Positions 18,186-28,279 of a stretch of DNA of 64,000 bases are shown here, piece by piece. The DNA comes from an uncultured Francisella sp. (GTDB lineage Bacteria > Pseudomonadota > Gammaproteobacteria > Burkholderiales > Neisseriaceae), in assembly GCA_943913655.1 (NCBI GenBank), contig CALTZA010000006.1:39794-103793 (forward strand), in the 5' to 3' direction. Position 1 is the stretch's first letter; each line of letters starts with the position of its first letter. The translations under genes and the position numbers were made by a program. Below the pieces are notes generated by a model that worked only from the letters and a program-made list of their open reading frames with translations, made no database searches and was not told where the DNA came from.

Positions 18186-19424
18186 TCAATTAACTGTTTG
18201 GATGGTTGTTGCGTTAGGTAATGGATAATGGGTATTTACATAGTCTTTTAAAATAGCAATGAATTCTCTCACCAAACCTTCACCACGTAAAGTAATTGTT
18301 TTTTTACCATCAACGTATACAGGAGCAACTGGCACCTCTCCCGCGCCTGGCAAACTAATACCAATATTGGCTAATTTACTTTCACCAGGACCATTGACTA
18401 CACAGCCCATCACTGCCACCTTCATATTTTCAACACCAGGATGAATCTTCTGCCAGATAGGCATTTGCTGTTCTAGATAAGCTTGGATTTCTAAAGCCAT
18501 TTTTTGAAAAAAAATACTAGTAGTGCGCCCACAACCAGGACAAGCTGTAACAGAAGGCATAAAGCTACGTAGATCCATGCTCTGTAACAATTCTTGTGCA
18601 ACTTTTACTTCTTTGGTCCTAGGCTCTCCTGGAATAGGAGTTAAAGATAAACGAATGGTGTCTCCAATCCCTTCTTGCAGCAAAATAGCTAAAGCTGCAC
18701 TCGAAGCCACAATTCCTTTACTACCCAAACCAGCTTCCGTTAAACCCAAATGCAGGGGATAAACACAGCGAGAAGCTAATTCACGATATACCGATATCAA
18801 CTGCTGCACTTTACTTACCTTGCAGGAAAGAATAATTTTTTCCGCAGGTAACCCAATCTTTCTTGCACGCCCTGCAGATTCTAATGCAGAAATCACTAAA
18901 CCCTTTTCTACCATTGCCTCATTGTTCAACGGCTGAGCTAATTGACGGTTGTCATCCATTAAGCGGTTCAACACTTTTTTATCTAAGCTTCCCCAATTTA
19001 CTCCTATACGAATCACTTTGTCATTTTTTATTGCTTGTTCAATCATAAAGGCAAATTTATCATCACCATGACTACCTTGAGCAACATTTCCTGGATTGAT
19101 ACGATATTTATCCAAAGCCTGTCCACATCCCGGATAATCTCGCAGTAAACGATCTCCATTAAAATGAAAATCACCCACCAAAGGAAGTTTTTCATACCCC
19201 TTGGCTATTAACTGATCTTTAATCGCTTCTAACTGAGAAGCTGCCTCAGCAGTGTTCACAGTTAGGCGCACTAATTCGGAACCAGCATCAGCTAATTGAA
19301 TAATTTGACTAACAGTAGCTTTTATATTAGCGGTATCAGTATTAGTCATTGATTGCACACGCACAGGGTAAGCAGAACCTAGCCATAGTGAGCCTATTTT
19401 GATCTGAACCGTTGGGCGACGCAC
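18186..19424 (-). CDS. ispG: 4-hydroxy-3-methylbut-2-enyl diphosphate synthase IspG (GcpE)
   Basis: 412 residues. Catalyses the penultimate step of the MEP isoprenoid pathway, converting MEcPP to HMBPP with a [4Fe-4S] cluster. N-terminal TIM barrel starts [12 protein letters not shown]. The cluster ligands are visible: Cys pair in [10 protein letters not shown] and third Cys in GCVVNGPGE, whose Glu completes the set. Part of the pilF-ispG-hisS block. Isoprenoid supply therefore seems to be by the MEP pathway in this organism. Confidence 0.96.
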   Translation of the reverse strand: MRRPTVQIKIGSLWLGSAYPVRVQSMTNTDTANIKATVSQIIQLADAGSELVRLTVNTAEAASQLEAIKDQLIAKGYEKLPLVGDFHFNGDRLLRDYPGCGQALDKYRINPGNVAQGSHGDDKFAFMIEQAIKNDKVIRIGVNWGSLDKKVLNRLMDDNRQLAQPLNNEAMVEKGLVISALESAGRARKIGLPAEKIILSCKVSKVQQLISVYRELASRCVYPLHLGLTEAGLGSKGIVASSAALAILLQEGIGDTIRLSLTPIPGEPRTKEVKVAQELLQSMDLRSFMPSVTACPGCGRTTSIFFQKMALEIQAYLEQQMPIWQKIHPGVENMKVAVMGCVVNGPGESKLANIGISLPGAGEVPVAPVYVDGKKTITLRGEGLVREFIAILKDYVNTHYPLPNATTIQTVN

Positions 19425-19444
19425 TAGATATGTTCCTTGTTAAT

Positions 19445-20206
19445 CTAATGAAGTAACTGCCAAGTTTCTTTGGCATACGGAAAGTATTTTTTCAGTTGAT
19501 TAATATAATATTGGCGCAAATCATTATCATGTAAATGATCAGCCAATCGCACAGCAAAAGACAGATCTTCTGGCCTAGGAGGAGGATTTAATTCGTCATA
19601 ACGATCTAAATATTGTTTGGCCTTAATATAGTGACCTTGCATATCGTAAAGTCGTGCCATTTCTAAAAAACTATAAGGAAAATTAGGAGCAGCTGCCATG
19701 GCTTGACGTAACATCTCCTTAGCCTGATCATATTGCCCAAGACGGGACAAGCAGATGCCCTTATTCATATAAGCAACTTGAATATTTGGGTTGGTTAAAT
19801 CAGCAGCTGCTCGATCAAAATATGCTAAAGATCCTCCCGGATTTTTTAATGAATCACAAACAAACCAACCGTAAGCATTATTAATTTCAGCATTGTGCGG
19901 CGACAATGACAAAGCTTTACTATATGCACTTTGCGCTGCGATATTATTTTTCATGCTTTGATAGATGTAGGCCTGTGCCATCCAAGAAGCAAAACGACTG
20001 TTATCAAGAGCAATCGCCTCATTGATGGTATTAATAGCAGAACGATAATTTCTGCTTTTGGCAAGCTCAATGGCCAAAACTGTTTTGGTATCAATCAAAT
20101 TAGTTTTTTTCTCTTCAGGATTGGTTTTATCACGATCTAGGTTCCAAGAAGCGCAACCAGTCAACGTACTGAATAATAGCAAAAAAATCCAAACAGGTAA
20201 TCTCAT
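19445..20206 (-). CDS. pilF: Type IV pilus biogenesis lipoprotein PilF/PilW (TPR pilotin)
   Basis: 253 residues. Lipoprotein signal peptide with lipobox LTGC (Cys18), then about six TPR units (for example [60 protein letters not shown]). This pilotin moves the PilQ secretin to the outer membrane and stabilises pili. Linked to the minor pilin cluster by function, not by position. Start overlaps the rlmN stop by 4 nt. Called PilF in Pseudomonas and PilW in Neisseria; not to be confused with the minor pilin PilW at 11.6 kb. Confidence 0.92.
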   Translation of the reverse strand: MRLPVWIFLLLFSTLTGCASWNLDRDKTNPEEKKTNLIDTKTVLAIELAKSRNYRSAINTINEAIALDNSRFASWMAQAYIYQSMKNNIAAQSAYSKALSLSPHNAEINNAYGWFVCDSLKNPGGSLAYFDRAAADLTNPNIQVAYMNKGICLSRLGQYDQAKEMLRQAMAAAPNFPYSFLEMARLYDMQGHYIKAKQYLDRYDELNPPPRPEDLSFAVRLADHLHDNDLRQYYINQLKKYFPYAKETWQLLH

Positions 20207-21303
20207 AGACCCTCTCCTTGCCTTAATGAAATTGCATGATACTTCTTACTGCGAGTTCTTTTGTCTTTTACTCTCCCTACCAATTGACCACAAGCGGCAT
20301 CAATCTCATCCCCACGTGTTTTACGCACAGTCACCACCAGACCGGCTTCTTGTAATATCTCTTTAAATATCTGAATACTTTGCGGATGAGAACGTTTGAA
20401 ATCAGAGTGAATGAAAGAATTAAAAGGAATTAAGTTAAATTTACAGGGTAGGTCTTTAACTAACTGCAATAAAACCTTGGCCTGAGACGGTTTATCGTTA
20501 ACACCATCAATCATAGTGTATTCAAAAGTAATGAAATCCCTAGGTGCTCTGGCTAAATATAGTTGACAGGTTTTCATTAACTCCTCCAAAGGATATTTTT
20601 TATTGATGGGGACTAAAAAATCTCTTAACTCATTGGTTGGTGCATGTAAAGACACCGCAAGTGACACCGGGCATTCCTGTGCTAATTGTTTCATTTGCGG
20701 CAGTAGACCAGAAGTGGAAACTGTTACCCGTCGTCTTGACAAACCATAAGCACGATCATCCAACATCAAGCTTAAAGCTGAAATAAGTGCTTGAAAATTG
20801 GCAAGCGGTTCCCCCATCCCCATCATTACCACGTTAGATACCACACGCTTATTTGTTAAGTTACCCATACGATAATTAGCCCACCATAGCTGGCCAATGA
20901 TCTCATCTGCTGATAAATTACGATTAAATCCCTGTCTGCCAGTTGAACAAAAACTACAATTTAATGCACAACCAATTTGAGAAGAAATACATAAAGTATT
21001 TCTATCTCGCTCAGGAATATACACGCATTCCACTGCATTAGAAGCGTCTACTCCCAATAACCACTTAATAGTACCATCACTAGCTTTTTTTTCTAACTGT
21101 ACCGGCGGAATTTTTACCATTCCTCTTTCATACAGTAATTTTCTAAATGATTTTGCTAAATCAGTCATTTGCTCAAAGTCTGTGATTTGATTTTGATGAA
21201 TCCAATGCAAAAGTTGCTGAGCGCGAAAAGGCTTTTCACCCCATTCTTTTAAAAGCTCTATTAAAGGTAACTGAGCATAACCCAGTAAATTAATGCGTTC
21301 CAT
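20203..21303 (-). CDS. rlmN: Dual-specificity RNA methyltransferase RlmN
   Basis: 366 residues. Radical-SAM enzyme that makes 2-methyladenosine at 23S A2503 and tRNA A37. The cluster motif [15 protein letters not shown] (Cys-x3-Cys-x2-Cys) is intact, as are MGMGEPL and VSLHAP. The second-site catalytic cysteine lies near the C-terminus ([10 protein letters not shown]). Sits 11 bp after ndk and overlaps pilF by 4 nt, the conserved ndk-rlmN-pilF order. Confidence 0.96.
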   Translation of the reverse strand: MERINLLGYAQLPLIELLKEWGEKPFRAQQLLHWIHQNQITDFEQMTDLAKSFRKLLYERGMVKIPPVQLEKKASDGTIKWLLGVDASNAVECVYIPERDRNTLCISSQIGCALNCSFCSTGRQGFNRNLSADEIIGQLWWANYRMGNLTNKRVVSNVVMMGMGEPLANFQALISALSLMLDDRAYGLSRRRVTVSTSGLLPQMKQLAQECPVSLAVSLHAPTNELRDFLVPINKKYPLEELMKTCQLYLARAPRDFITFEYTMIDGVNDKPSQAKVLLQLVKDLPCKFNLIPFNSFIHSDFKRSHPQSIQIFKEILQEAGLVVTVRKTRGDEIDAACGQLVGRVKDKRTRSKKYHAISLRQGEGL

Positions 21304-21314
21304 TTCAAACGTTA

Positions 21315-21740
21315 TTAATAAGAAAAAATCTCGTTCTCTTTAAAAAAATAATTGATTTCGATCTTTGCATTACTCAAACTATCTGAACCATGCACGGCAT
21401 TAGCTTCTACAGAAGAAGCAAAATCATAACGAATGGTACCTTCTTTGGCTTTTTTTGGATCAGTAGCTCCCATTAATTCGCGATTCACTGCCACTGCATT
21501 TTCTCCTTCTAACACTTGGATAACTACTGGCCCAGAGATCATATACTGAACTAAATCTGCAAAAAAGGACTTATCTTGATGGACGGCATAAAAACCTTCA
21601 GCCTCCTCTTTTGTCAGTTGCTTCATCTTCAGGGCAACAATTCTTAAACTATTTTCCTCAAAGCGGCTTTCAATTTGTCCAATCACATTTTTTGCCACTG
21701 CATCCGGCTTAATAATTGACAAAGTTCTCTCAGCTGCCAT
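21315..21740 (-). CDS. ndk: Nucleoside diphosphate kinase
   Basis: 141 residues, standard length. Active-site histidine in NAVHGSDSL, with [12 protein letters not shown] at the N-terminus. Transfers the gamma phosphate between nucleoside triphosphates and diphosphates to balance (d)NTP pools. About 46 bp after zapE; probable head of, or link into, the rlmN-pilF-ispG-hisS operon. Confidence 0.97.
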   Translation of the reverse strand: MAAERTLSIIKPDAVAKNVIGQIESRFEENSLRIVALKMKQLTKEEAEGFYAVHQDKSFFADLVQYMISGPVVIQVLEGENAVAVNRELMGATDPKKAKEGTIRYDFASSVEANAVHGSDSLSNAKIEINYFFKENEIFSY

Positions 21741-21786
21741 GCCCCCCCCTTTAACTGATATGTTTGCAAATAAGAGTTTTATCTTA

Positions 21787-22899
21787 TCATTTCATCTGTA
21801 AATGCGGTAGATCCATGTAACTTTTAGTCTGCATTTCCCGCATACGACTTACGGTACGCACATATTCCTCTGCAAACTGACCTTCTGTATAAAGCTCTTC
21901 AGGAGGAGTTTCCATAGTCACCGCTACTTTGACATGGCAATCATAAAAAATATCAAACAACCAGGTTAGTCGACGTGCTTCTTGTTGCTGATTAGCGCTT
22001 AGCTTTTTCACACCAGAGATAAATACATAGGAGTAGCATTTAGCTAACTCTAAATAATCTCTCTGCGATCGAGGCTTGCAACAAAGCTCCTCAAAACCAA
22101 ACCAAATAGCGTTATCACTACTTTTCTTGGCTTGTACAGAATGACCTAAAATTGTTAAACAAGGATCAATTGCTACTTTACCTTCACTGACTCTAAGAAA
22201 TAATTCATCAAGATGCTTTTCCTGATCTGCATCAAGACCCTGTAAAAAAAACCCTGTCTGATCAAAATGAGTCTGCCGGTAATCAGTTCCCCCATCTACA
22301 TTAATAATATGAAAACACCTTTCAAGTAATGCAATCGTTGGTAAGAAACTAGAACGGTTTAATCCCTGCTCATAAAGTTTATTGGGCGGAAAATTAGAAG
22401 TAACAACTATGACCATATGATGCGCCAACATTGATTCAAGTAAGCGTCCAAGGATCATTGCATCGGCAATATCACTCACATGAAATTCATCAAAACATAA
22501 AACACGATAGTCAGAAGCAAATTTCTTAGCTATAGTGATCAATGGATCTTGATGATGTTTATATTCCCGCATTTTTTGATGCACTTCTTCCATAAAAGCG
22601 TGAAAATGAATACGTTTTTTATTACTAATGGGCAAACATTGAAAAAAAGCATTCATTAAAAAGCTTTTACCACGTCCAACGCCGCCCCACAGATAAATGC
22701 TTTGCGGAACTGCCTTACTAATCAAACCAATGCGTCTTAATAAGGATTTATGTTCATAATTAATAATCGCCTGCCATAACCCATCCAAAACCGTAATAGC
22801 GCGGCGTTGCGCTACATCAATCACAAAATGTGACTTCTGCGCAATTTTTTCATACCAAGCAAGGGGGCACAACTCTTTAGCTATAACTTCTGCATGCAT
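21787..22899 (-). CDS. zapE: Cell division ATPase ZapE (AFG1 family)
   Basis: 370 residues. AAA ATPase with Walker [16 protein letters not shown] and Walker [15 protein letters not shown]. The downstream [19 protein letters not shown] is the AFG1 sensor region. In E. coli ZapE acts on the Z ring during constriction under stress. Lies 4 bp after the proS stop, so co-transcribed with it. Confidence 0.92.
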   Translation of the reverse strand: MHAEVIAKELCPLAWYEKIAQKSHFVIDVAQRRAITVLDGLWQAIINYEHKSLLRRIGLISKAVPQSIYLWGGVGRGKSFLMNAFFQCLPISNKKRIHFHAFMEEVHQKMREYKHHQDPLITIAKKFASDYRVLCFDEFHVSDIADAMILGRLLESMLAHHMVIVVTSNFPPNKLYEQGLNRSSFLPTIALLERCFHIINVDGGTDYRQTHFDQTGFFLQGLDADQEKHLDELFLRVSEGKVAIDPCLTILGHSVQAKKSSDNAIWFGFEELCCKPRSQRDYLELAKCYSYVFISGVKKLSANQQQEARRLTWLFDIFYDCHVKVAVTMETPPEELYTEGQFAEEYVRTVSRMREMQTKSYMDLPHLQMK

Positions 22900-22903
22900 T
22901 GAT

Positions 22904-24616
22904 CTATACCTTGTTTATCAAATTAAGAAGATGAGAAAGAATATTTTCTGTATTGATCTTTTCTATTTGATCAAGACCACGTTGCTGATATTCAATCACA
23001 CCTTTCTCTAAATTTTTGGCACCAATAACAAGACGATGAGGAATGCCAATAAGCTCTGAGTCATTCAATAATACTCCTGCTCGTTCATCGCGATCATCCA
23101 GTAAGACTTCTAGCCCAGCACTCATTAATTCTTGATACAGTTGATCACTATATTGCTTTACCAAAGCACTTTTATGGTAACTCATAGGCACAATCACCAC
23201 AGCAAATGGCGCCAAGGCTAACGGCCAAATAATTCCTTTGTCATCATGATTTTGCTCGATACTCGCTGCCATCACCCGGCTAATGCCTAAGCCATAGCAA
23301 CCCATCTTTATTGTCTTAGAATGACCATCTTGATCTAAAAATTTAACTTGCATTGCTTGACTGTACTGATCTCCTAGCTCAAATATGTGTCCTACTTCAA
23401 TACCACGAGCCAGTTTTAATGTGCCTTGTCCATCTGGTGAGGGATCCCCTTCCTCTGCATTGCGCATATCCACAAACTGCGGCTCAGTACTATCTCTGCC
23501 AAAATTAAAACCCAGATAATGGTGATCCTTTTGATTGGCTCCAACTACCCAATCACTTCCCTTCTCCAATGCATAATCAGCATATACTAATCCCTTAAAA
23601 CCAAACGGTCCTAAAAAGCCACCTTCTGAGTTAAAAAAATCTTGTAACATCTCCTCAGAACAAAAACGTAACGGCCCCTTAACGCCCTTAAGATGACTGG
23701 CTTTGATTTCATTTAACTGATGGTCTCCACGCAGTAATAACAGAACCGGAATATCTTTTTCACCTTCCACAACAATAGCTTTGATAGTACGCTCAATAGA
23801 AATATGTAAATAAGCCACCAAAGCATTAATAGTCTTAACCCCTGGTGTTGCCTTTAACTGCAATATTTCATTTGCCGGTCTGCGTTCTCCCGATGAGCGA
23901 GAAAGAGGTGTCAGTTCAATATTAGCCGCATAGTCAGATACAGTACTATAGGCAATGAGGTCTTCGCCATTTTTAGCAATCACTTGAAACTCATGGGAAG
24001 AAGAACCGCCAATAGTACCGTTATCCGCTGCAACAGCGCGAAATTTTAGACCCATACGTTTGAAGATATTACTGTAACATGTATACATTTTCTGATAAGT
24101 TTCACGCAAAGAAGCCTCATCAGCATGAAAAGAGTAGCCATCTTTCATAATAAATTCACGTGCACGCATCACCCCAAAACGAGGTCGAATCTCATCACGA
24201 AATTTCATTTGTATCTGATAAAAATTAATCGGCATTTGTTTGTAACTAGTCAAATGATTACGCATAAGATCAGTGATCACTTCCTCATGCGTTGGTCCAT
24301 AACAAAAGTCCTTGCCATGTCTGTCCTGAAAACGCAATAATTCTTTGCCATATTTTTGCCAACGCCCTGATTCTTGCCACAGTGATGAAGGTTGCACAGT
24401 CGGCATTAATAACTCTATCGCCCCTGCTTGATTCATTTCCTCACGCACAATTCTTTCAATTTTTTTTAATACACGAAGGCCTAATGGCATCCAAGTATAT
24501 AAACCAGCAGCAATTTTTCTAATTAAGCCCGCACGCAACATCAATTGATGACTGGGAAGTTCCGCTTCACTTGGCACTTCTTTAAATGTTTCTATGTAAT
24601 AATGCGATGCTTTCAT
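22904..24616 (-). CDS. proS: Prolyl-tRNA synthetase (bacterial type with editing domain)
   Basis: About 570 residues from ATG 24616 (MKASHYYIETFKEVPSEAEL), matching the usual 570-residue bacterial form; an in-frame ATG 12 codons upstream adds no family-like sequence. Class II core with motif 2 KMQ..FRDEIRPRFGVMRAREF, then an inserted editing (INS) domain of about 180 residues (around 225-400), motif 3 GLGISRVMAASIEQ, and the anticodon-binding domain. Starts the long minus-strand run to hfq. Confidence 0.95.
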   Translation of the reverse strand: MKASHYYIETFKEVPSEAELPSHQLMLRAGLIRKIAAGLYTWMPLGLRVLKKIERIVREEMNQAGAIELLMPTVQPSSLWQESGRWQKYGKELLRFQDRHGKDFCYGPTHEEVITDLMRNHLTSYKQMPINFYQIQMKFRDEIRPRFGVMRAREFIMKDGYSFHADEASLRETYQKMYTCYSNIFKRMGLKFRAVAADNGTIGGSSSHEFQVIAKNGEDLIAYSTVSDYAANIELTPLSRSSGERRPANEILQLKATPGVKTINALVAYLHISIERTIKAIVVEGEKDIPVLLLLRGDHQLNEIKASHLKGVKGPLRFCSEEMLQDFFNSEGGFLGPFGFKGLVYADYALEKGSDWVVGANQKDHHYLGFNFGRDSTEPQFVDMRNAEEGDPSPDGQGTLKLARGIEVGHIFELGDQYSQAMQVKFLDQDGHSKTIKMGCYGLGISRVMAASIEQNHDDKGIIWPLALAPFAVVIVPMSYHKSALVKQYSDQLYQELMSAGLEVLLDDRDERAGVLLNDSELIGIPHRLVIGAKNLEKGVIEYQQRGLDQIEKINTENILSHLLNLINKV

Positions 24617-24687
24617 GATATTCCCTGTTATTTTGTGTGCAATGGTTTTCAATATTAAAACTCGCGATTGTACACTAAGCCTACCTG

Positions 24688-24715
24688 TTCATAGTGATAT
24701 TTTTATCTTTGTCAA
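24688..24715 (-). promoter_or_regulatory. Candidate sigma70 promoter for proS
   Basis: Minus strand TTGACA (24715-24710), a 16-bp spacer, then TATGAA (24693-24688), about 72 bp before the proS ATG. Perfect -35 with a 4 of 6 -10. Confidence 0.5.
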
Positions 24716-24982
24716 GCATTTTTTAACAGCATCTCGCTAAGCCACTAAATCATAAAGGATTTATCATAAGCACTTGAATAATAGAAACATTATCTAGTGA
24801 CTAAAATTCAGTCACTCTTAGCTTGGTCCCTGATTTTTCAAGTTTTTTAGCAGCTAATACTTGACCATTTGCCCAGCTATTCACAAAAATTGTGAACAAT
24901 GAAATAATTTAATTAGCTAATTGATTATAAAGATATTTTCAATAAAAACCATGGGAGACATTAAATTTTACCTAATGACAAA
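24716..24982. other. Non-coding stretch between proS and the autotransporter gene
   Basis: No coding frame or tRNA seen. Two short perfect inverted repeats stand out: AGTGACT/AGTCACT (24796-24816, 7-bp stem) and TTCACAA-AAA-TTGTGAA (24880-24896, 7-bp stem, 3-nt loop). Neither is followed by a T run on either strand, so they look more like operators or decay products than terminators. Confidence 0.4.
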
Positions 24983-25000
24983 AACTATCCTTTTATAGTT
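24978..25000 (-). terminator. Possible intrinsic terminator overlapping the autotransporter stop
   Basis: On the minus strand AACTAT, loop AAAAGG, ATAGTT, running into TTTTTG. The stem is short and AT-rich and includes the stop codon, so it is weak. Confidence 0.35.
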
Positions 25001-27056
25001 GATAATGCACATCAACAAAAATACCCTGTCTAATCAGGTAATTATAGTTCCTACCCTCATAGCCAAATTTAATGATGCTATGTTTATTTTTCTTATATTT
25101 CATATAAATAGCCCAATCTCCTTCATAATTGGCAATTAATTTAATTTTGCGTTTAAATTGCACGGGTGCATGTTTGGTATTGCCAATTAATTTTAATTTG
25201 CTTAGTGATTGATTGTACTGTGCCTGTGCCTGCATACCGATTGTCAATCGATCTGTAGGATATTTTTTGCTCTCCAAATTAAATTTACCTTCCCCGTGAA
25301 TATAAAACCAATTATTAGGCATAAAAGAAACAGAAGTACTACGGTTGTCATAATCTTCATAACGATGATTGATCATATAGCCCGGACCAAATAAACCTCT
25401 TAATCTAAAGACTATATTTTCATTTTCCCAATTTAATTTCATGGCACCAGCAACCACTACTTTTTGGCTACTTAGGTCTGCTCTCTCATAACGATCCTTC
25501 ATACTTAAAGGAAGCCTGCCTTCAAAAGTTACTTCACGCCTTACTTGATAGTAACTTTCTGTAATCTGACTTTCCAAACCCAAAGACAGACAGCCATTCA
25601 AATAATAATAAATATATGGCTCAAAGTAGCTGCTGGCAGCCCATAGATCAGTAAAAGGAACACGATAATTCATGGCGCGAAAACCAAGGTTATAGCCGTA
25701 CTCTAGTCCCCAAAATGGTTGATTCTTCCAATTGCGGTTGTAAACAATATTGAGTACCGGTTTGGCCGCATAATGACCTAGCTTTACTGATACTCCATTT
25801 TTTATTTCATCGGCATTCAATTCAATATTGCTGCTTAAAAAACTATTATAGATACCACCCAATACAAATGGAGTAGCAATGAGCATGGATAGATAGGAAA
25901 AAATCTCTTTTTGTGCTTTGTAGCTTAGATTAAAATCATCAGCAAAAAGATAGTTATAACCCTGTTTGTCCCGCGGATTAGTTCGGCAGGCATTTGCCGC
26001 AGAGAAAGGTCCGCATTCAGGGCTGACTACATTATCAAAACCTAAATAAGCTGGATCTTCTACAAACTCACGCAGTAAAGCACGAACATTGGCATAGATA
26101 ATGTGATGATCATGCGTGGCAGCAAGAGCAGCGTCTAACTGTTGATTTAATGCATTCACAGTCCTAAGCTGCATTTGGTAATAGCTATTAGCATAAGCAT
26201 CAATCCATTGTGGACTAAGCCAATTAAAATGTGATGTAAAATCTAATAAATCTGCTCTAATAACTTGATCAAGACCTTTAATTCCTGTTCCACGGTGCAA
26301 TCCTTCAAGATAAGACTGAGAGGTCAACATATTGAAATTAAAGTGTCCCCACTGTGATACAAAACGTAATATAACTGCCCAAGGATCCAAACGAGATGAT
26401 AAACGGCCACCTGGAAAAATAAGCATATCAGGGATATTCATTACAATAATATCCCCATCCAAAGCAGTGAGCTTTTGAATACGGCTCACATAATGTGCCA
26501 CATCTGCTGAAAAATCAACTGTAGAAACTAGACCAGGTTGCCATCGATTAGCTGTGATAAATTGCTGTGCGTCATTAAAACCTCCCCACAGCACAAATAA
26601 TTCTTTTTGCTGATAATTATCCTTTCGTCCACTTAACAATCCTCGTGCAAGAAAATGATCAATACGATCACTAAGGTTAAAAGCGCCCTTAGCTAATCTA
26701 GCACTGGGGAAAGAACGATTATCAATAATTGGGAAAGGAATTTTATGACTGAAAATAATAGACAACGGCTCACTATAGAGATTAACTCCTTCTCCTAATG
26801 GCCAAGGCCATTGATTGGGCACAAAACGCGTACCCAATAAATTCCCAGTATCCGATAAATGGTCACCAAATGTGTATATGTGATTATAAAATGGGCGATC
26901 TTTGCTATTGAGAGTCTGAAGTAGCCCTCCATTAAAATTCATTTTCTTCAACGATTGCAAATCCCATTCTCTTTGCGAATCTGCTTTATGTTTTGCTGAT
27001 AGTAAGGAGAATAAGGACAACAAAAAACAAGCAATCAATATTTTTTTTATGTCCAT
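24993..27056 (-). CDS. GDSL-type autotransporter with both catalytic Ser and His replaced
   Basis: 687 residues from ATG 27056, which gives a clean signal peptide (KKILIACFLLSLFSLLSA); a longer frame to 27158 would overlap yebC. Passenger (about 50-400) resembles EstA-like GDSL esterases. Block I is IYTFGDHLSDTGNLLG where the family has GDS(L), so the nucleophile Ser is His66 (codon CAT at 26859-26861). Block III GGFND (Asn161) is kept. Block V reads YLFADDFNLS where active enzymes have DxxHP, so the catalytic His is Asn376. The remaining 290 residues have alternating aromatic/polar beta-strand pattern ending in VDVHYQL, like an outer-membrane barrel. Inference: a cell-surface protein that keeps the fold but not hydrolysis. 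The frame is otherwise intact, arguing against simple decay. Follows yebC by 58 bp. Confidence 0.82.
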   Translation of the reverse strand: MDIKKILIACFLLSLFSLLSAKHKADSQREWDLQSLKKMNFNGGLLQTLNSKDRPFYNHIYTFGDHLSDTGNLLGTRFVPNQWPWPLGEGVNLYSEPLSIIFSHKIPFPIIDNRSFPSARLAKGAFNLSDRIDHFLARGLLSGRKDNYQQKELFVLWGGFNDAQQFITANRWQPGLVSTVDFSADVAHYVSRIQKLTALDGDIIVMNIPDMLIFPGGRLSSRLDPWAVILRFVSQWGHFNFNMLTSQSYLEGLHRGTGIKGLDQVIRADLLDFTSHFNWLSPQWIDAYANSYYQMQLRTVNALNQQLDAALAATHDHHIIYANVRALLREFVEDPAYLGFDNVVSPECGPFSAANACRTNPRDKQGYNYLFADDFNLSYKAQKEIFSYLSMLIATPFVLGGIYNSFLSSNIELNADEIKNGVSVKLGHYAAKPVLNIVYNRNWKNQPFWGLEYGYNLGFRAMNYRVPFTDLWAASSYFEPYIYYYLNGCLSLGLESQITESYYQVRREVTFEGRLPLSMKDRYERADLSSQKVVVAGAMKLNWENENIVFRLRGLFGPGYMINHRYEDYDNRSTSVSFMPNNWFYIHGEGKFNLESKKYPTDRLTIGMQAQAQYNQSLSKLKLIGNTKHAPVQFKRKIKLIANYEGDWAIYMKYKKNKHSIIKFGYEGRNYNYLIRQGIFVDVHYQL

Positions 27057-27114
27057 GATGCGTTTCAAACTACTAAGTACTCTAATATCTCCCCCACTGC
27101 TGCTTATATATCGG

Positions 27115-27837
27115 TTAAAAATCCAGTAGCGCAGACGTATGTACTTCTTGGACATCATCTAACTCTTCTAAAGCATCAATAAAAACCTGCATTTTCTTCG
27201 CATCATCTGTATTTAATAACACTTCATTATCCGCTCGCATGGTAATATCAGCTTCTTGGGCACAAAATCCTTGATTAGCCAAATGATCTTTTAAAACAGA
27301 AAATTGCGAGGGAGACACAGTCACTTCCACGATGTCATCGTGACGAATGACATCATCTGCGCCATATTCTAAAGCAGCTTCTAATAAGGCATCCTCATTA
27401 GTATCTGCAGCAAATAATAAATAGCCTAGGCGCTTAAATTGAAAAGAAACACTCCCATCAGTACCAAGATGGGCACCATACTTACTAAAAATGTGGCGAA
27501 TTTCTGCAATGGTACGTGTTTTATTATCTGTCAAACATTCGACAATAACGGCCGAACCCCCAGGCCCATAGCCTTCGTAGCGCAACTCGATATAATCACC
27601 ACCTTCTATAGCGCCAATACCCTTATCAATGGCGCGCTGTATAGTATCTTTTGGCATATTCACATTAATTGCCTTATCAATTGCCATACGCAAGCGAGAA
27701 TTGGTATTAGTATCAGGACCACCTTGCTTTGTGGCACCAGTAATCTCACGAATTATTTTGGTGAAAATTTTTCCACGCTTGGCATCCTGCCTTTCTTTTT
27801 TATGTTTGATATTTGCCCATTTACTATGGCCTGCCAT
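27115..27837 (-). CDS. yebC: YebC/PmpR family protein
   Basis: 240 residues, full length. Begins with the family hallmark MAGHSKWANIKHKKERQDAK and contains YEGYGPGGSAVIVECLTDN and FSKYGAHLG. Long described as a transcriptional regulator; family members have more recently been linked to translation of proline-rich stretches. In many bacteria it precedes ruvC, but here it is followed by the autotransporter gene on the same strand. Confidence 0.95.
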   Translation of the reverse strand: MAGHSKWANIKHKKERQDAKRGKIFTKIIREITGATKQGGPDTNTNSRLRMAIDKAINVNMPKDTIQRAIDKGIGAIEGGDYIELRYEGYGPGGSAVIVECLTDNKTRTIAEIRHIFSKYGAHLGTDGSVSFQFKRLGYLLFAADTNEDALLEAALEYGADDVIRHDDIVEVTVSPSQFSVLKDHLANQGFCAQEADITMRADNEVLLNTDDAKKMQVFIDALEELDDVQEVHTSALLDF

Positions 27838-28048
27838 ATGCTTTTTCCTAATTTCATTATTGATTAACTATTTCTATTTGCCGGTAAACGGGCTTATTGT
27901 ATAATAGGCTTTAAACTCAGTAAATTAAGAAATAAAATAAACTTGCAAATTAAATCTAACAGAAAATTACCTAAGTTAAGCTTCATGAGCTATACTTTCA
28001 AATACAACTAAAATACCATTTAAAAGCTTTAAACACCAAGGAGAAAAT

Positions 28049-28279
28049 ATGTTTCCGGAGTATAGGGATCTAATCAGTGAACTCAAAAATACCAATGCAC
28101 ATTTTGAAAAATTATTTAATAAGCATAATGAACTAGACCAGAAAATCATCCAATTAGAAAGTAGTCCCGTGACTAGTGGTCTTCAAGAAATTGAAGAATT
28201 AAAAAAGCAAAAACTACAGTTAAAAGACGCACTGTATAAGATTTTACAAAACGCTGCCAAAATGAACGCAACAAAGTAA
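28049..28279 (+). CDS. YdcH family (DUF465) small coiled-coil protein
   Basis: 76 residues. Matches the DUF465/YdcH pattern: FPEYRDLISELKNTNAHFEK followed by an all-helical heptad stretch with HNELDQKI and LKKQKLQLKDALYKIL. Strong ribosome site AAGGAG ten bases before ATG. Function of the family is unknown. It converges with coaBC with zero intergenic bases: its stop ends at 28279 and the coaBC stop begins at 28280. Confidence 0.85.
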   Translation: MFPEYRDLISELKNTNAHFEKLFNKHNELDQKIIQLESSPVTSGLQEIEELKKQKLQLKDALYKILQNAAKMNATK

